Assembly: GCF_964204645.1 (NCBI RefSeq)
Contig: NC_134031.1
Coordinates: 10,208,501 to 10,272,500 of the forward strand
Source: Tubulanus polymorphus
Taxonomy: Eukaryota > Nemertea > Palaeonemertea > Tubulaniformes > Tubulanidae
DNA length: 64,000 nt
Direction of reading: 5' to 3'
Each line of letters opens with the position of its first letter. Within the stretch, counting starts at the first letter, position 1. The notes under the pieces are model-generated. The model searched no databases, was not told where the DNA came from, and worked only from the letters and a program-made list of their open reading frames with translations. A program made the translations under genes and the position numbers. This document shows positions 1-11,359 of this stretch, piece after piece.

Positions 1-122
1 TATGATGAAGTTAATTAATTCTTTAGAATTGAAAACAAGATATATTTGGCAACATATGTTTTAGTAGTAAGCAAAAGCTATGTATTATAGACATACAAAG
101 CTCAAATAGAATTGCCAGCTTT

Positions 123-742
123 CTAACCACTGATTAAAACCTCAGAATGCGGTTGATTCTGTGAAATACTATTCCATAATTCAACAAATGTCTTTGCTTT
201 ATCCAGTTGATCTAAATATAACTGTAAATCTAGTTTATTAGATTTAATTATGTTTTCCTTCCTTTCGAAAGGTCTTAAATTTTTCCAACCCCATATAAGT
301 TTTTTATTGTATTCATCATTCATGTTAAATTTAGATATCGGATACACGTGATCAATATGAAAGTATTCACCATAACAACCCAATCTGAACAACCCAATAA
401 ATTAGATAGTGTTTCTGAATGTATTTCTTTGTTGAATAATTGTATTAATCTAGATCTTAAGCATTGTTTCAATCTAAAATTAAGATCTGTTTTATATTTT
501 TCTCTCATATATTCTGCCATATAATCATTATAAGATTCTCTATTATCTTCTCGGTATTGTTTGGTATATAGTTTAAAACAAGTTTTACAGCAATATTGAA
601 AATCATCTTTGCTAATCTTACGCTTATTAAATTCTGTTATAGCTAATTTATCTATTTCACATTTAGAACACTTCTTGTAGTATATATTTATGGCACCAGT
701 GTTATTTGTAATATGTATAGTTTGTGGTTGTTCTGATTCCAT
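123..742 (-). pseudogene. HNH endonuclease-like gene, frameshifted
   Basis: The N-terminal part (742 to about 320) has a zinc-ribbon-like pair, KCSKCEI and CCKTCF, then a basic helical stretch. The C-terminal part (392-123), in another frame, has an HNH core: FHIDHVYPISKFN, then WKNLRPFERKENIIKSNK. The two reading frames overlap and meet near 385-395, so a small indel split one gene. HNH nucleases of this type are common in large DNA viruses and phages as homing or recombination nucleases; its role here is inferred only. The ATG at 742 follows TATAATAA. Relatives of its C-terminal tail lie at 19822-19947 and 35520-35710. Confidence 0.7.
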
Positions 743-989
743 TTATTATACATATTTTTTTACTAAATTTATTTTAGAAGTTCAATGATTTAAATATGAA
801 TTATTTCAATCACAGTTTACTAACACTTTTAATGTTTAAAAATCTAACTCATACAGATTTAAATATTGAAATAATGTTGTTAATATATCTATCTATATAT
901 TCTTTAAGAGCTCACACTTTTATATTGAATAATCCGTCAATTTAAATGTTATTCATATATATGTTATTCATGCATATGAATATTTTAAG

Positions 990-1181
990 AGTAATAGGGG
1001 TTTAGTTGTTCTAGGTTAAAGGTTGAATGGTTGAGAAATTTTCCAAATGTGAAATAACAATAATTTCTACTTGAATTAGGAGTGTGCGCGACTAATTCAA
1101 GTAGAAATTATTGTTATTTCACGTTTGGAAAATTTCTCGACCGTTCGACCTTTGATCTAGAACAACTAAACCCCTATTACT
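990..1181. repeat. Terminal palindrome of element Z (192 bp)
   Basis: The sequence starts AGTAATAGGGGTTTAG and ends in the reverse complement, CTAAACCCCTATTACT. The arms of about 90 nt are nearly complementary through AATTTCTACTTGAATTAG and its complement, with a loop of about 12 nt (GAGTGTGCGCGA). Element A has a palindrome of the same design but different arm sequence at 4425-4576. It could fold into a terminal hairpin. Confidence 0.85.
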
Positions 1182-1430
1182 TGCAATGTTTATTTTGAAG
1201 ATGATGACTAGGTTGAAATAAAAAAATACTGAATTGGAATTTGAAAATACTTTTTGCCCAATTTTTCCCAGAAACGACAATAAAGCGAAAGATAATTTGC
1301 GAAAAAAGGTTAACCAGCTTACTAAAAAGCTGTTCCACGAATTCGGGGAAAACTTCATCTTTATGAAAAGTGAGGTAATGTACAGAAACCGCTGACAATT
1401 TTCATATGCATAATTTTCATATATAAATAA

Positions 1431-1566
<136 letters not shown>

Positions 1567-2999
1567 ATCTTTTAAGTATCTTTTTATTCAATAACAGTGC
1601 AAAAAATACACATTAAAAACCACTAAAAAATATATAATAAATTTGAATCGAGTGATGAAATAAATTTGAATCGAGTGATACCGAATCCAGTGCTCACTTC
1701 ACGACGGTGTCGAGTGGAGCTTATTATTCCATCCGGGATAGTGTACTATAGTCATATGTTATATATCAAAATGTTCCTTATTAGTTCCGCTGCATCGCTA
1801 AAAACAAATTGAGATAGGTTTCCCTGCATTTTTTTACATATTACATCACTTACGACGATAAACGTCAGTCGCGACTGAAAAATTCACAAAAACTTCCGCA
1901 TTAAAAGCGCCACCGTACCAATTCAAATTCAATTATATGGATCGGAAACCCTCCAGCGATGCACTCTATGATCTTTAGAACCTGTCTTTGTTGACTGGGA
2001 ATAAGATATTTCTCAGCGCGAAGGGGGCGGGGCGCAGCGTCATCAGGTCCCGCTCCGCGAGGAAGCTAAATTTTCAAAGAAAAGTGCACGCGACGGCCGT
2101 GACCACTTGTTAGTGACGTCATCAAGAAGGATGGCTCCGAGAATCGCCACATCACAGGTTACTGTGAATAAATGGGATTCGACCATTCAAAAGTTCAGAA
2201 TGTACTTTCTTGTTTTGTAAAACAATTTTATTCATGTCGTTATATAAAGCATTTCGTTTGAAACATTCTTTAATAATGTTTGTTGAGTTTAAAGCCAATT
2301 GTCGTTGTGTAATTCGATACTTGTCACTGACATCAAAGTTTTAGTTTCTGTTCACATGTTTCGACTTATAAATATCCAACTTGATTGATTTCAATCCTCC
2401 CTTCAAATAATTATATGAACATTATGCAGGTGGCGCACAATCATAATACATACAACTCATCAAGCTGACGAGTCGTTTCCGTAACCAATGTTACAGACGG
2501 GTAACCAATCTACTCGACTCCGCAGACAACTAAACGACCCGAGTAACCCCCAATTTAACTATAACTATAAATTATGTTATGTTAAACAGTATTGGTGTGA
2601 CTTGACACATCAAATGCGTATCCCGTATTGACATATTTCTATTATCCACTTTTCAAACTATGAATAGCACGCCTGCTCAGAAAACCCTTTATGGCTGCTT
2701 TGCAGCTATATTTATTCTTTTTTTCCCTTTTCCACACAGTTTTTGTTAAAAGTGTAAAGGCTTCCTTACCTTACCGCTGTCGCCGATACAATCCGTATGA
2801 TATCCTTCAGCGCACTTCAATCTCCAGATACTGCATGGGAATTTTGATAAATCCACGTTATAAAGGCACTGTCGAGCCGTGAACATCGGAAATTTGGCTC
2901 CGTTCAATTAGTAGCCATGTTGTGTTTTCTTTCCGAAATTTCTCTCTTCTTTATGAGGAAGAGCTATCGAATTATTCCCTCTCTCCTCCATCTTCACCC

Positions 3000-3316
3000 A
3001 TCAAGGGATTCGAACCCACTACGCTAAAGCTGTTCCCCGAACCCCTTGACCTCACGAGTCGTTGGAGTCGTTACTAGCCGACCAGAATCCGGTCGTACCA
3101 ATCACAGCGCTTGTAACAAACCGTCAGTAGACTTCTGTTGGTTTTTCCGTTAAATTGACCAATCAGCTAACGTTTTACCGAACAAGGAAGTATTTCGCAA
3201 ATCGATATATGACGTCACGCGCAACAGCGCCAGTAATGAAATCACGCTTCGTGAGGCCAGGGGGCTGGTGGAAGCGAGTTCGGGAGTAATACCGGACCCC
3301 TGGCAAGCGAGGATGT
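3000..3316 (-). repeat. Interspersed repeat, copy 1
   Basis: The segment shares long stretches with 26262-26536 (same orientation) and 63650-63960 (opposite orientation). Shared landmarks are CCCCTTGACCTC, CGAGTCGTTGGAGTCGTTAC, CCAATCACAGCGC, GTAATGAAATCACGC and GGACCCCTGGCA. Read on the - strand it contains GGTTCGAATCCC, which fits a tRNA B box, so a tRNA-derived SINE is possible. A normally spaced A box was not found. No protein is encoded. Confidence 0.7.
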
Positions 3317-4424
3317 CTCTTCTCCACAATCAATTTCAACGTCAATTTTATGAATTTATTGCTCAGCCGGTCCGAGTCCAAGGGTTTACGAGTCCGGCGT
3401 TCGTGTGTCTGACAGGTTTACGGGCATTTGTTTGTTACCTCTTTAATATTTTTGATTTCTTGTTATTCCGGTTATTTCAATTAAGTATATTGCTGATCAG
3501 TTCATGTAACCAAAAGCGTCAATAAACAGATTTTGAAATGATCAAGTTTAAATCAAGGTCGTTGAGTCGCGGAGGGCTACTAGAATTACGTTCGTCTCAG
3601 AGAGAAAACAAACGACAGAAAAGTATCAGGTGATTATCGATAGCCTACTACGGTTTCACCCAGCACTGGCAGTGGTTGTCTCCACCAGTGATCTCCGTCG
3701 CTCTACGATCCTAGTGTAACCAACCACCCAGACGCGTGCATTCAAATTCGCTGTACAGTTGCCGACCAGAATTTGGTCGGCTTTTTTGTCCGTGTTCAAA
3801 CTGCGATATCTCGGCAAATAAACAACCGATTTTGATAAATAAACTATCTACACTAACCTTATGATGTCTTATGTTGTTCATTATATCATTTTGACGATAA
3901 ATCTGATTTTAGTACATGTGGCGAAAATGGACCCTGTTTCTGTTTAACACCTCTGGTTCATTTTTGTTTCAGCACCTCATCCTTTCCTCCGATATCTCCG
4001 GGTGGGGCGATTTTATTTGTATATATATATATATATGTATCTGTTTTCGATGGTTTAAATTTGTAGTCTGAAAATTTGGACACTGTAAAGTTTTTCGGGC
4101 GTCTCGTTACGGTCTATTCGCGTTCGGGTTTGGATCGGTTTCTGTCGGGAAATAGCACGATCACATCTTTTTATTCGGCTTTTATCGTAAATTCGCGCTA
4201 TAACATTCAAGTTACTTACCTGTAGTCTATTCTTTTGATATCGTTTTTTACTTTAGAACTGCCGTTTGGTAATGTCATAATCCTATTTTCATCATATTTA
4301 CATAGTTTGATTTGTTTTCTTCGGTTCCTCGCTCGGCGAGTTGAGCTTTGTCGCACCGCTAGGCGGCTCACTATTCTCACTAAGTATTTTTAGCGCGTGT
4401 ATTGACTATATTTAATTTCTGGGA

Positions 4425-4576
4425 AGTAATAGGGAATAAGTTGTTTCATACCAAAGGTCGAACGGTCGAGCTCATAAAAAATAAAAAATAAATTCTCGCA
4501 AACTCGAATTTATTTTTTATTTTTTACTCACTCGCCCCTTCAACCTTTGATATGAAACAACTTATTCCCTATTACT
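4425..4576. repeat. Terminal palindrome of element A, left (152 bp)
   Basis: Two arms of about 71 nt surround a loop of about 10 nt (TCGCAAACTC). The arms start AGTAATAGGGAATAAG and end CTTATTCCCTATTACT, with roughly nine mismatches over the arm. The right end has the same palindrome cut short (20141-20254). Confidence 0.85.
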
Positions 4577-4769
4577 CTTAAAATATTCATATATATGAAT
4601 AAAATATAAATGAATAACTTCTAAAATCAATTTTAATAAAAAATTTAGTATTAAAATGGAAGCAAATAAGTACTACCGTCCAACATGTAATATCAGTATA
4701 GATAAATCCCAAAAAGCAAGACACAATAAAACTAAAACACATTTAGAGAATAAATTGAAACTAGAATAT
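4425..4769. repeat. Element A left terminal inverted repeat
   Basis: The inverted repeat covers the palindrome, the AT-rich leader and the first 38 codons of PolB (from 4656). The partner is 19948-20254 in inverse orientation. Identity stops just after AAACTAGAATAT. Because it includes coding sequence from one side only, the repeat looks like a copy of the left end placed on the right end. Confidence 0.82.
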
Positions 4770-7700
4770 AAAGATGATATATTAGAAACTAAATTAGATG
4801 AATTAAACAATGAAAAAGAAACATACAAATGTGATACATGTAATCAATCATTCAGTGATAAAAGATATTATAAAGAACATTTAAAATCTAAAAGTCACAT
4901 TAGAAATAAGAATAATGATATTTTAGGTGAAGATTATTTTGATAAAGATAATGATAAGAAACAGAAGACAATTAAAAGCATAAAAAATAAATTAAACAAT
5001 AAAAGACCATACATGGAAGATGTAAGAAATTATATTAATTCATTAGATAATAAAAAAGATATAGAGATAACCGAAGCATTTAAAAGTGATATTGGTCCAG
5101 CAGCTATTGAGTTTAAATTTCATAAAGGAAAAACATTAGAAGAAAATAAAAAAAATTTAGAAAATATGAAAGAAATAATAAAAATAATAACTGATGTTGA
5201 ATATCCTAAAATAAGTATATCTTCTAAAGTTAAATTCATAAAATCTGAAGATAAACCAATATATAATATAAATTCTCATTCACAACATATTATTTCAAAA
5301 CAACATATAGATGATAAATAAGATAAATGTGATAATGAAGTAAAAACTAAAATGGAAGAGAAATATTTTGAAGGATCTGGTTTAATATTTGATGAAATAA
5401 TATTTATGACCTTACATGTTTATAACACAAAATATAATAAGTTAACTATATCAAAACCAATTGATGAAAATAATGTATCATATTATAAAGAACCAGATAT
5501 TGAAGCATCGAGTTATATTAAACTACCATTTAAAACTAATGCTGTAATAAATGTACAAAATTTTGATGATAAATGTTTTCTATGGACAATTATAAGTTGC
5601 TTACATCCAACAGAAGATATTACACATAGTTTTAGATTAACTCATTATAAACCATTTGAAAATAATTATAAGATAGATAAGTATCCTGTTATAATTAAAA
5701 ACATCCCAAAAATAGAAAGAGATAATAATTTAAGAATAAGTGTATTTGATTTAATCAAATTACCAAATACAAGAGGTAACAATATAAAACATTATACATT
5801 AGAACCTTTATATCTATCAAAAGATTATGATTCAAACGATGTTATAGATATATTATATTATGAGAATCATTATATGTGGATTAAAAGTTTGATTTATTTT
5901 TTTAAATCAGAAAATGATTTTGATAATAAAATATATCTATGTAGAAAATGTTTACATAAATTCAGAACTGAAAGTGCATTATTAAATCATAAACAATTAT
6001 GTGAAAATCATGATTATTGTAAATTAGTTTTACCAAATGAAAAAGATAAAATGTTAGAATTCAAAAAATATGATTACAAAAATAAAGTACCATTTGTTAT
6101 ATATGGAGATTTTGAATCATTAAATAAAGAACTAACTGATCAAGATAGAAAAGAAATATATTATAAATGAAAGAAATTAAATTCTAATGAAAAAGATTTT
6201 TCAGATGAACCACCAAAAACAAATACTATTAAAAAGATTCATCAATCAGCTGCTGCTTTCGGGTTATATATAAAATCTGATTATCCAGAACTAATTAAAA
6301 GTGAATATTATCATTATAGAAATGAAAATGTTATCAATCATTTTTGTGACTTATTAATTGAATATGAAATACGATTTAGTAAATTATTGAATACAAATAT
6401 AGAAATTATAATGACAGAAGAAGGTAAAGAAGCATTTGCGTTTGCAGATAAATGTTATTATTGTGAAAAGATATTTAATTATAAAGATAAAAAAGTAAGA
6501 GACCATGATCATTTGAATGGAAAGTTTAGAGGCACTGCGCATGAGAATTGTAACTTACAAGCTAAGAAAATCAATTTTGTACCAGTTATATTTCATAATC
6601 TATCAGGATGCACATTTATTTATCAAACAGTTATGTCATAAAATAGAAGAAATCAATAATGAAATAAAAAGATTAAATTCAAATAGATCAAAAGATTTAG
6701 AATGTTAGCTAAAACATCTGAGAATTATATATCATTCCAATTTGGTTGTCTAAGATTTATAGATTCATATAGATTTTTAAACAGTTCATTAGATAACTTA
6801 TCAAAATCATTAGTTGATGATGAATTAAAAATATTAAAACAACACTACCCAAAAAATGTTGATTTTCAATTAATGAGATATAAAGGAGCAATTCCATATT
6901 CTTTCTATAAAAATCATAATGATTTCAATATAACTGAATTATTAAAAGAACAATTCTATGATGAATTAAAAAATGAATATGTTAAAGATGAAGTATATCA
7001 TAGAACATTGAATATTTGGAATCATTTCAAAATAGAAAATCATGGGCAATTAGTAGATTTATATTTAAAATCAGATGTATTATTATTAACCGATATATTC
7101 GAAAGGTTTAGAGATGTAAACCTAAAATATTTTAATATTGATCCATGTCATTGTTATTCATCACCAGGTTTAACATGGGATTGTGGATTAATATTTACAG
7201 ATATGAAAATGGATTTGTTAACAAATATAGATCAATTATTATTATTTGAAAAATCTATAAGAGGAGGAGTTTCAGGTGTATTAGGCGATAGATATTTCAA
7301 TGTAAATGATAACCCTGGATATAAGTTATTATATATAGATGCAAATAATTTGTATGGTTGGGCAATGATGGAACCACAACCTTATGGAGTATTTGAATTA
7401 ACTGAAGTTTTACAGTATGAAAATAAAGATAAATTTGATTGGAAGAAAAGAATTCTAGATATTGCAGATGATTCAGATACTGGTTACTTCTTTGTTGTAG
7501 ATTTAGAATATCCTGAAGATAAAAAATTTAAATCTAGAAATCTAGCTTACTGTCCCGAACATAAAACTGTAACTCATGAAGAATTATCAAATTACCAAAA
7601 AAGAATTAAACCCGAAAATCATATTCATACAGAAAAGTTAATGGTAACTCAAGAAGATAAATATAATTATGTAGTACATTATAGAATGTTAAAGTTTTAT

Positions 7701-8672
7701 TTGAATCAAGGAATGATTATAAAAAAAGTACATAGATATATTTCATTCAGTCAATCTAAGTGGTTAGAAAAATATATAGATTTTAACACCAAACAGAGAA
7801 CTGAAGCTAAAACTGATTTCGAAAAAGATTTCTTCAAGTTAAGGAATAATGCATTCTATGGTAAGACTTGTGAAAATATTAGAAATAGAAATGATATTGA
7901 GTTAGTTAGTAATGGTAAAAGAATTAGACATTTACAATCATATCCTAAGTTCATTGGTAACAGAATATTTGATGAAAATTTAGCTGCAGTTAAAATGAGA
8001 AGAACATCAATGAAATTTAATAAACCAATCTATGTTGGCGCTTCAGTTTTAGAATTATCAAAATTACTAATGTATGAATTCTATTATAATATATTACAAC
8101 CACTTTTTGGAGAAAAACATATAGAAATATTATATTTGGATACCGATTCTTACATATTAAAGATAAAAACTGATAACATAACTAATGATTTAAAAACATT
8201 AAAACATCATTTTGATTTCAGTAATTATCCTAAAGATCATGAATTGTTTAGCAATGATAATAAAAAAGTTACCGGTAAATTCAAAGATGAATTAGGTGGT
8301 GAAGAAATGATTGAATTCATAGGTATTCGATCTAAAATGTATTCATATAAAACTAAAACTCATGAAGCTAAAAAGTTAAAAGGAATAACCAAAAGTGTAG
8401 TAGAAAAGAATATTCATTTCAAAGATTACATCAATTGTATATTCAATGAAGAAGTTAGAAAACATAAAATGAGATGTTTAAGATCTGAAGATCATGAAAT
8501 GTTTATTGAAGAAATTGAAAAGATAAGTCTAAACCTATTTGATGATAAAAGATATATTCTGGATGATGGAATTCATACAGTTGCTTATGGTTGTGATTTA
8601 GATGAATACTTAAAATTTAAAAGAGAAGAAACAAAAGAGAACGAGATACTGAAAAGAATTCTAACGTGTTAA
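4656..8672 (+). pseudogene. polB: Protein-primed-type family B DNA polymerase (element A), broken
   Basis: The N-terminus has two C2H2-like fingers, the first degenerate (YYRPTC, where the right-end copy has YYCPTC). Exonuclease motif I is YGDFESL (about 6107-6127). A recombination endonuclease VII-like Cys/His segment (YYCEK then KVRDHDH and CN) lies at about 6455-6555. Exo III is YLKSD; polymerase motif A is DANNLYGWAM, motif B NNAFYGKT and motif C YLDTDS (8136-8153). Breaks seen are TAA at 5319, TGA at 6168, a small deletion with frameshift near 6607 and another frameshift near 6700. 6702-8672 is open and keeps the polymerase core. The ATG at 4656 lacks the T-run signal of the virion genes. 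Confidence 0.9.
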
Positions 8673-8719
8673 TCAAATTTAATAATAATAATAATTTTTA
8701 ATAATAATATGTATTATAA

Positions 8720-9073
8720 ATGGAGAGTAAACAAGCGCACAGTGAGAACAACAAATTATTTCTAGATAGAATTAAAGATACTTCAAATGTCAAATCAGTA
8801 GATTATAAATTCAATAAGTTAACAGAATTAACAATCCATAAGAAATATCTAATTACAAATATTGATACAGTTACTAACAAATATGGAGATAAATTAGTTA
8901 TACACTTAGAATATGAAGGATTAAAAGGAAATACATATAAATTCAGAACATATTTACCGGATAGATTTCATAGATTATCAAGTGAAGATTTAGAAGAATT
9001 ATGTTCTGGAGATTTCTATTTCATATACAAAGGTAAGAATGAAAAAGGGCACCATGAAATAGATTTCGAATAA
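8720..9073 (+). CDS. Small OB-fold-like protein (117 aa)
   Basis: It lies 47 bp downstream of PolB. The pattern of a short strand, then VTNKYGDKLVIHLE, then YLPDRFHRLS, looks like an OB-fold nucleic-acid-binding protein. That is inference from pattern, not a confirmed family match. Position next to PolB suggests a replication role such as ssDNA binding. Homologues are at 55157-55509 in B (frameshifted) and 38547-38869 in C (frameshifted, moved to the other end). The ATG at 8720 follows TATTATAA. Confidence 0.6.
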   Translation: MESKQAHSENNKLFLDRIKDTSNVKSVDYKFNKLTELTIHKKYLITNIDTVTNKYGDKLVIHLEYEGLKGNTYKFRTYLPDRFHRLSSEDLEELCSGDFYFIYKGKNEKGHHEIDFE

Positions 9074-9091
9074 GAAAAATATGTAAAATAA

Positions 9092-9847
9092 ATGGTGGAA
9101 TTAAAAGAATACAGAATATTTGTTGATTCTAGAAGACTTACAAATTATAAATCTCATAATTTACTAGTACAATTAGATAGAGAATTCAATAATTGTGTTG
9201 ATTTAAAATTAGTAAATATAAGTTTATGTAATTCTTTTTATAATATATCAGATAAAACTTTTGAACAAAGAGGGTTTATGATTTATATGAGAAATAAAGA
9301 TAAATGGTTTCATATATTTTTAAAACCAGGATTATATAATTTAGAATCATTAGCGAAGGAAATTAATAGAAGAGCTCGGTTGAAAATCGGGGGCACTTCT
9401 GTATTTGAAATTAAATTTAATAAAATTGATAGTACTAATAAAATAAGAATAAAGATATCTTATGAACAACATAAATTTATGGTAAACAAACCACTGGCTA
9501 AAATGTAAGGAATTAAACCTCTTACATTTACTGGAAATGCAGAAGGCAGCTAAAATATAATACCTTTTACACACTTTTATATTTATTGCAATTTAATCGA
9601 GCCTACAAAAACTTTCGAAGCAACTAAAGAAACAATTTGTAGTTCTAGTATATTAAATATTTTACCGCTAAAAAATGTTAAACAATTTGGAACTCAAATA
9701 AATTATAATTTAATAGAATGTGATTTCAAACCATGCATTCCTAAATTTAATAATTTTAAATTAGAAATAAGAAATCAGAATGGATATTTAATTGATTTGA
9801 ATAACTTTCCTGTGATATATGAATTAGTTATAAGATGTAGAGAGTAA
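9092..9847 (+). pseudogene. Penton-like minor capsid protein (element A), two stops
   Basis: The frame of 252 codons is interrupted in frame by TAA at 9506-9508 and 9551-9553. N-terminal sequence EYRIFVDSRRL, the phrase LKPGLYNLESLAKEINRRA and the C-terminal PVIYELVIRCRE are conserved in copies B (55527) and C (48505). The PG-x-Y-x-L-x-x-L pattern and gene position fit the single jelly-roll vertex proteins of Polintons. Assignment is by pattern and neighbourhood, so medium confidence. Confidence 0.55.
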
Positions 9848-9863
9848 TTTTTTCACTATATAA

Positions 9864-10217
9864 ATGAATATAACTGTTGGGCCGAGCATATGTTTTGGAT
9901 TTGATTTTAAACGTAAGAAAGAAATGAAATCTAACATTAATGATGTAATTACACATATTAAAAATATTGCATTTTCTAATGAAACAACATTTGAGTATGA
10001 AACAACAATAGATAAAGAAACTTAAAATGTAGAAAAGATTACTAATTTAATTAGAGAATCTTTAAGATTTTATGAATTAGATGAAGATTTTATCATCGAT
10101 GATATTAAAAAAATAATAATTGAAATATATACAAATGAAACTAGTAATGAAATAAATGTTGAAATAATCATAAATAAGTTAACTAAATATTTTGATGATA
10201 GTAATTTTTTTGATTAA
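9864..10217 (+). pseudogene. Conserved unknown, 118 codons (element A), one stop
   Basis: I do not recognise this family. It starts MNITVGPSICFGFDFK, is rich in Ile, Asn and Lys, and has an acidic C-terminal half. An in-frame TAA at about 10023 breaks it. The copy in B (56285-56620) is open at 111 aa; the C copy (47386-47742) has one stop. It follows a T-run and TATATAAATG, as the virion genes do, so a structural or late role is inferred. Confidence 0.6.
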
Positions 10218-10220
10218 TAA

Positions 10221-10439
10221 ATGAGTGATAATAAGTGGATAATAAATGGATTATAATGGAGCATTACTATCAGTTGGAACTGTCGGTTATTCAATGGTAT
10301 TAAAAAAAGTATTCAAAATGGGAAGTGTTAATGTTGATAGATTTGATATAATGATATTTTAAAATTAACGTTAGCGGTTACTTTATCTAATTTAACTATT
10401 GATTATTTAGAAAAACAAAAATATATTCCTCCCATATAA
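10221..10439 (+). pseudogene. Small single-TM protein (element A), broken
   Basis: The copy in C (47167-47385) is an open frame of 72 aa. It has one hydrophobic segment (GALLSVGTVGYSMVL), a charged middle and a C-terminus ending YIPPI. In A a stop appears after codon 11, followed by a frame change and a small deletion near 10350. It starts three bases after the previous gene's stop codon. Confidence 0.55.
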
Positions 10440-10447
10440 ATGCATAA

Positions 10448-10466
10448 TTTTTTTGCTAAATAAATG
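10448..10466 (+). promoter_or_regulatory. Late-promoter-like start signal
   Basis: A run of seven T, then GC, then TAAATAAATG abutting the start codon at 10464. The same layout precedes other virion-type genes in A, B and C. By analogy with poxvirus late promoters (T-rich element plus TAAATG initiator), transcription may start at or next to the ATG. Confidence 0.6.
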
Positions 10467-10886
10467 GCTTCTGCAATTATAACTATTATAGGATCGGCAA
10501 TTGTTAACGCTTTAGCATTTACTGGTGGAGGTTATTTATTTAAGCATATTGATAAACATAGTTCATTAGGAGAACAAAGAAGACATAACTTAGCATTAGA
10601 GAAATACAATAAAGCAGCAGAAGAATATAGAGAAAAGAGGCAAAACTATATGGATTATATTAACAAGGAATTATATGATCAGAAGATTTCACATAGAGAT
10701 TTTCAATCAGTTGATGATGCAATGAGTTTATATAACGCGATAACCAATAAAGAAAAATTACATCTATACAAACCTAAATTATCAGATTATTATACCCCAA
10801 GTAAAGAACAACAGAAATATGAAATAATATGGATTTTAGGCGGAACTGTTATTGTTATATTTGCTGCTTATAAGTTTACTAATTAG
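10464..10886 (+). CDS. Two-TM conserved virion-type protein (140 aa)
   Basis: The N-terminal hydrophobic segment has the phrase NALAFTGGGYLF. A charged helical middle follows (about residues 40-75, EKYNKAAEEYREKRQNY). A conserved phrase LSDYYTPSKEQQ precedes a second hydrophobic segment near the end (IIWILGGTVIVIFAAYKF). The frame is open here and in C (46720-47142) and frameshifted in B. I infer a capsid-associated membrane protein; no enzymatic motif is seen. Confidence 0.7.
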   Translation: MASAIITIIGSAIVNALAFTGGGYLFKHIDKHSSLGEQRRHNLALEKYNKAAEEYREKRQNYMDYINKELYDQKISHRDFQSVDDAMSLYNAITNKEKLHLYKPKLSDYYTPSKEQQKYEIIWILGGTVIVIFAAYKFTN

Positions 10887-10889
10887 TAA

Positions 10890-10908
10890 TTTTTTTGCTA
10901 AATAAATG
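10890..10908 (+). promoter_or_regulatory. Late-promoter-like start signal
   Basis: Seven T, GC, TAAATAAATG ending at the start codon at 10906. It is identical in layout to 10448-10466, which makes a chance match unlikely. Confidence 0.6.
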
Positions 10909-11343
10909 GAAAATAAAGTTGACAATATTGATATTATTCCTCATGATATCAGTAAAACTAAATTAAAAATATATTTAGAAAAACAAATATTAGAATTTGA
11001 AAGTGACTTAAAAGTTAAAAAGAAAAAATATTTAAAATCTAAAATTATATATTATTTGATTATAAGTGGTTCGGTTACAATTAGTTCTGTAATAACATTT
11101 CTAGCAATATTTTTACCATTAACACCTTTAGCTATATCAATTGGTGTATTAGGATTAAGTTCAAGTGTTTTAACTGGTACTTTAAATTCAAAATTAAATA
11201 TAAAAAGTAATAAAGAAAAAATAAAATCTAATATAAAAGAAATTAATAAATTAAAGAATACACTAGATTATATAATAAGTTTAAATGGCCATATAACAGT
11301 TGAAGAACAAGATAAATTATTAAAAGAATTAATAAATTATTAA
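10906..11343 (+). CDS. Membrane protein with paired hydrophobic segments (145 aa)
   Basis: A Lys-rich N-terminal helix (residues 1-50) is followed by one long or two adjacent hydrophobic segments (about 50-90, with PLTPLAISIGVLGLSSS), then a coiled-coil-like C-terminus (EKIKSNIKEINKLKNTLDYI). The family is not recognised. Copies at 46274-46700 (C) and 57319-57762 (B) are frameshifted. It is transcribed with its neighbours, each gene having its own start signal. Confidence 0.65.
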   Translation: MENKVDNIDIIPHDISKTKLKIYLEKQILEFESDLKVKKKKYLKSKIIYYLIISGSVTISSVITFLAIFLPLTPLAISIGVLGLSSSVLTGTLNSKLNIKSNKEKIKSNIKEINKLKNTLDYIISLNGHITVEEQDKLLKELINY

Positions 11344-11359
11344 TTTTTTAATTATATAA

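Larger units (their letters stand above)
1..1181. mobile_element. Element Z: right end of a Polinton-like element
   Basis: This fragment enters from the left edge of the window. It consists of a broken HNH endonuclease gene on the - strand, an AT-rich leader (743-989) and a terminal palindrome. The leader, with repeats around ATTCATATATATGAAT and TATTTTAAGAGTAATAGG, matches the sub-terminal sequence at the right end of element A (about 20100-20150). The two are therefore ends of related elements. The outer edge is inferred to be the ACT at 1179-1181. The target duplication cannot be tested because the other end is outside the window. Confidence 0.75.

Noticed and set aside
6387-6708. Separate small endonuclease VII gene between PolB pieces of A
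   Set aside because: The Cys/His segment lies within the continuous PolB of C (about 52735-52830), so it is part of PolB exposed by stops and frameshifts.
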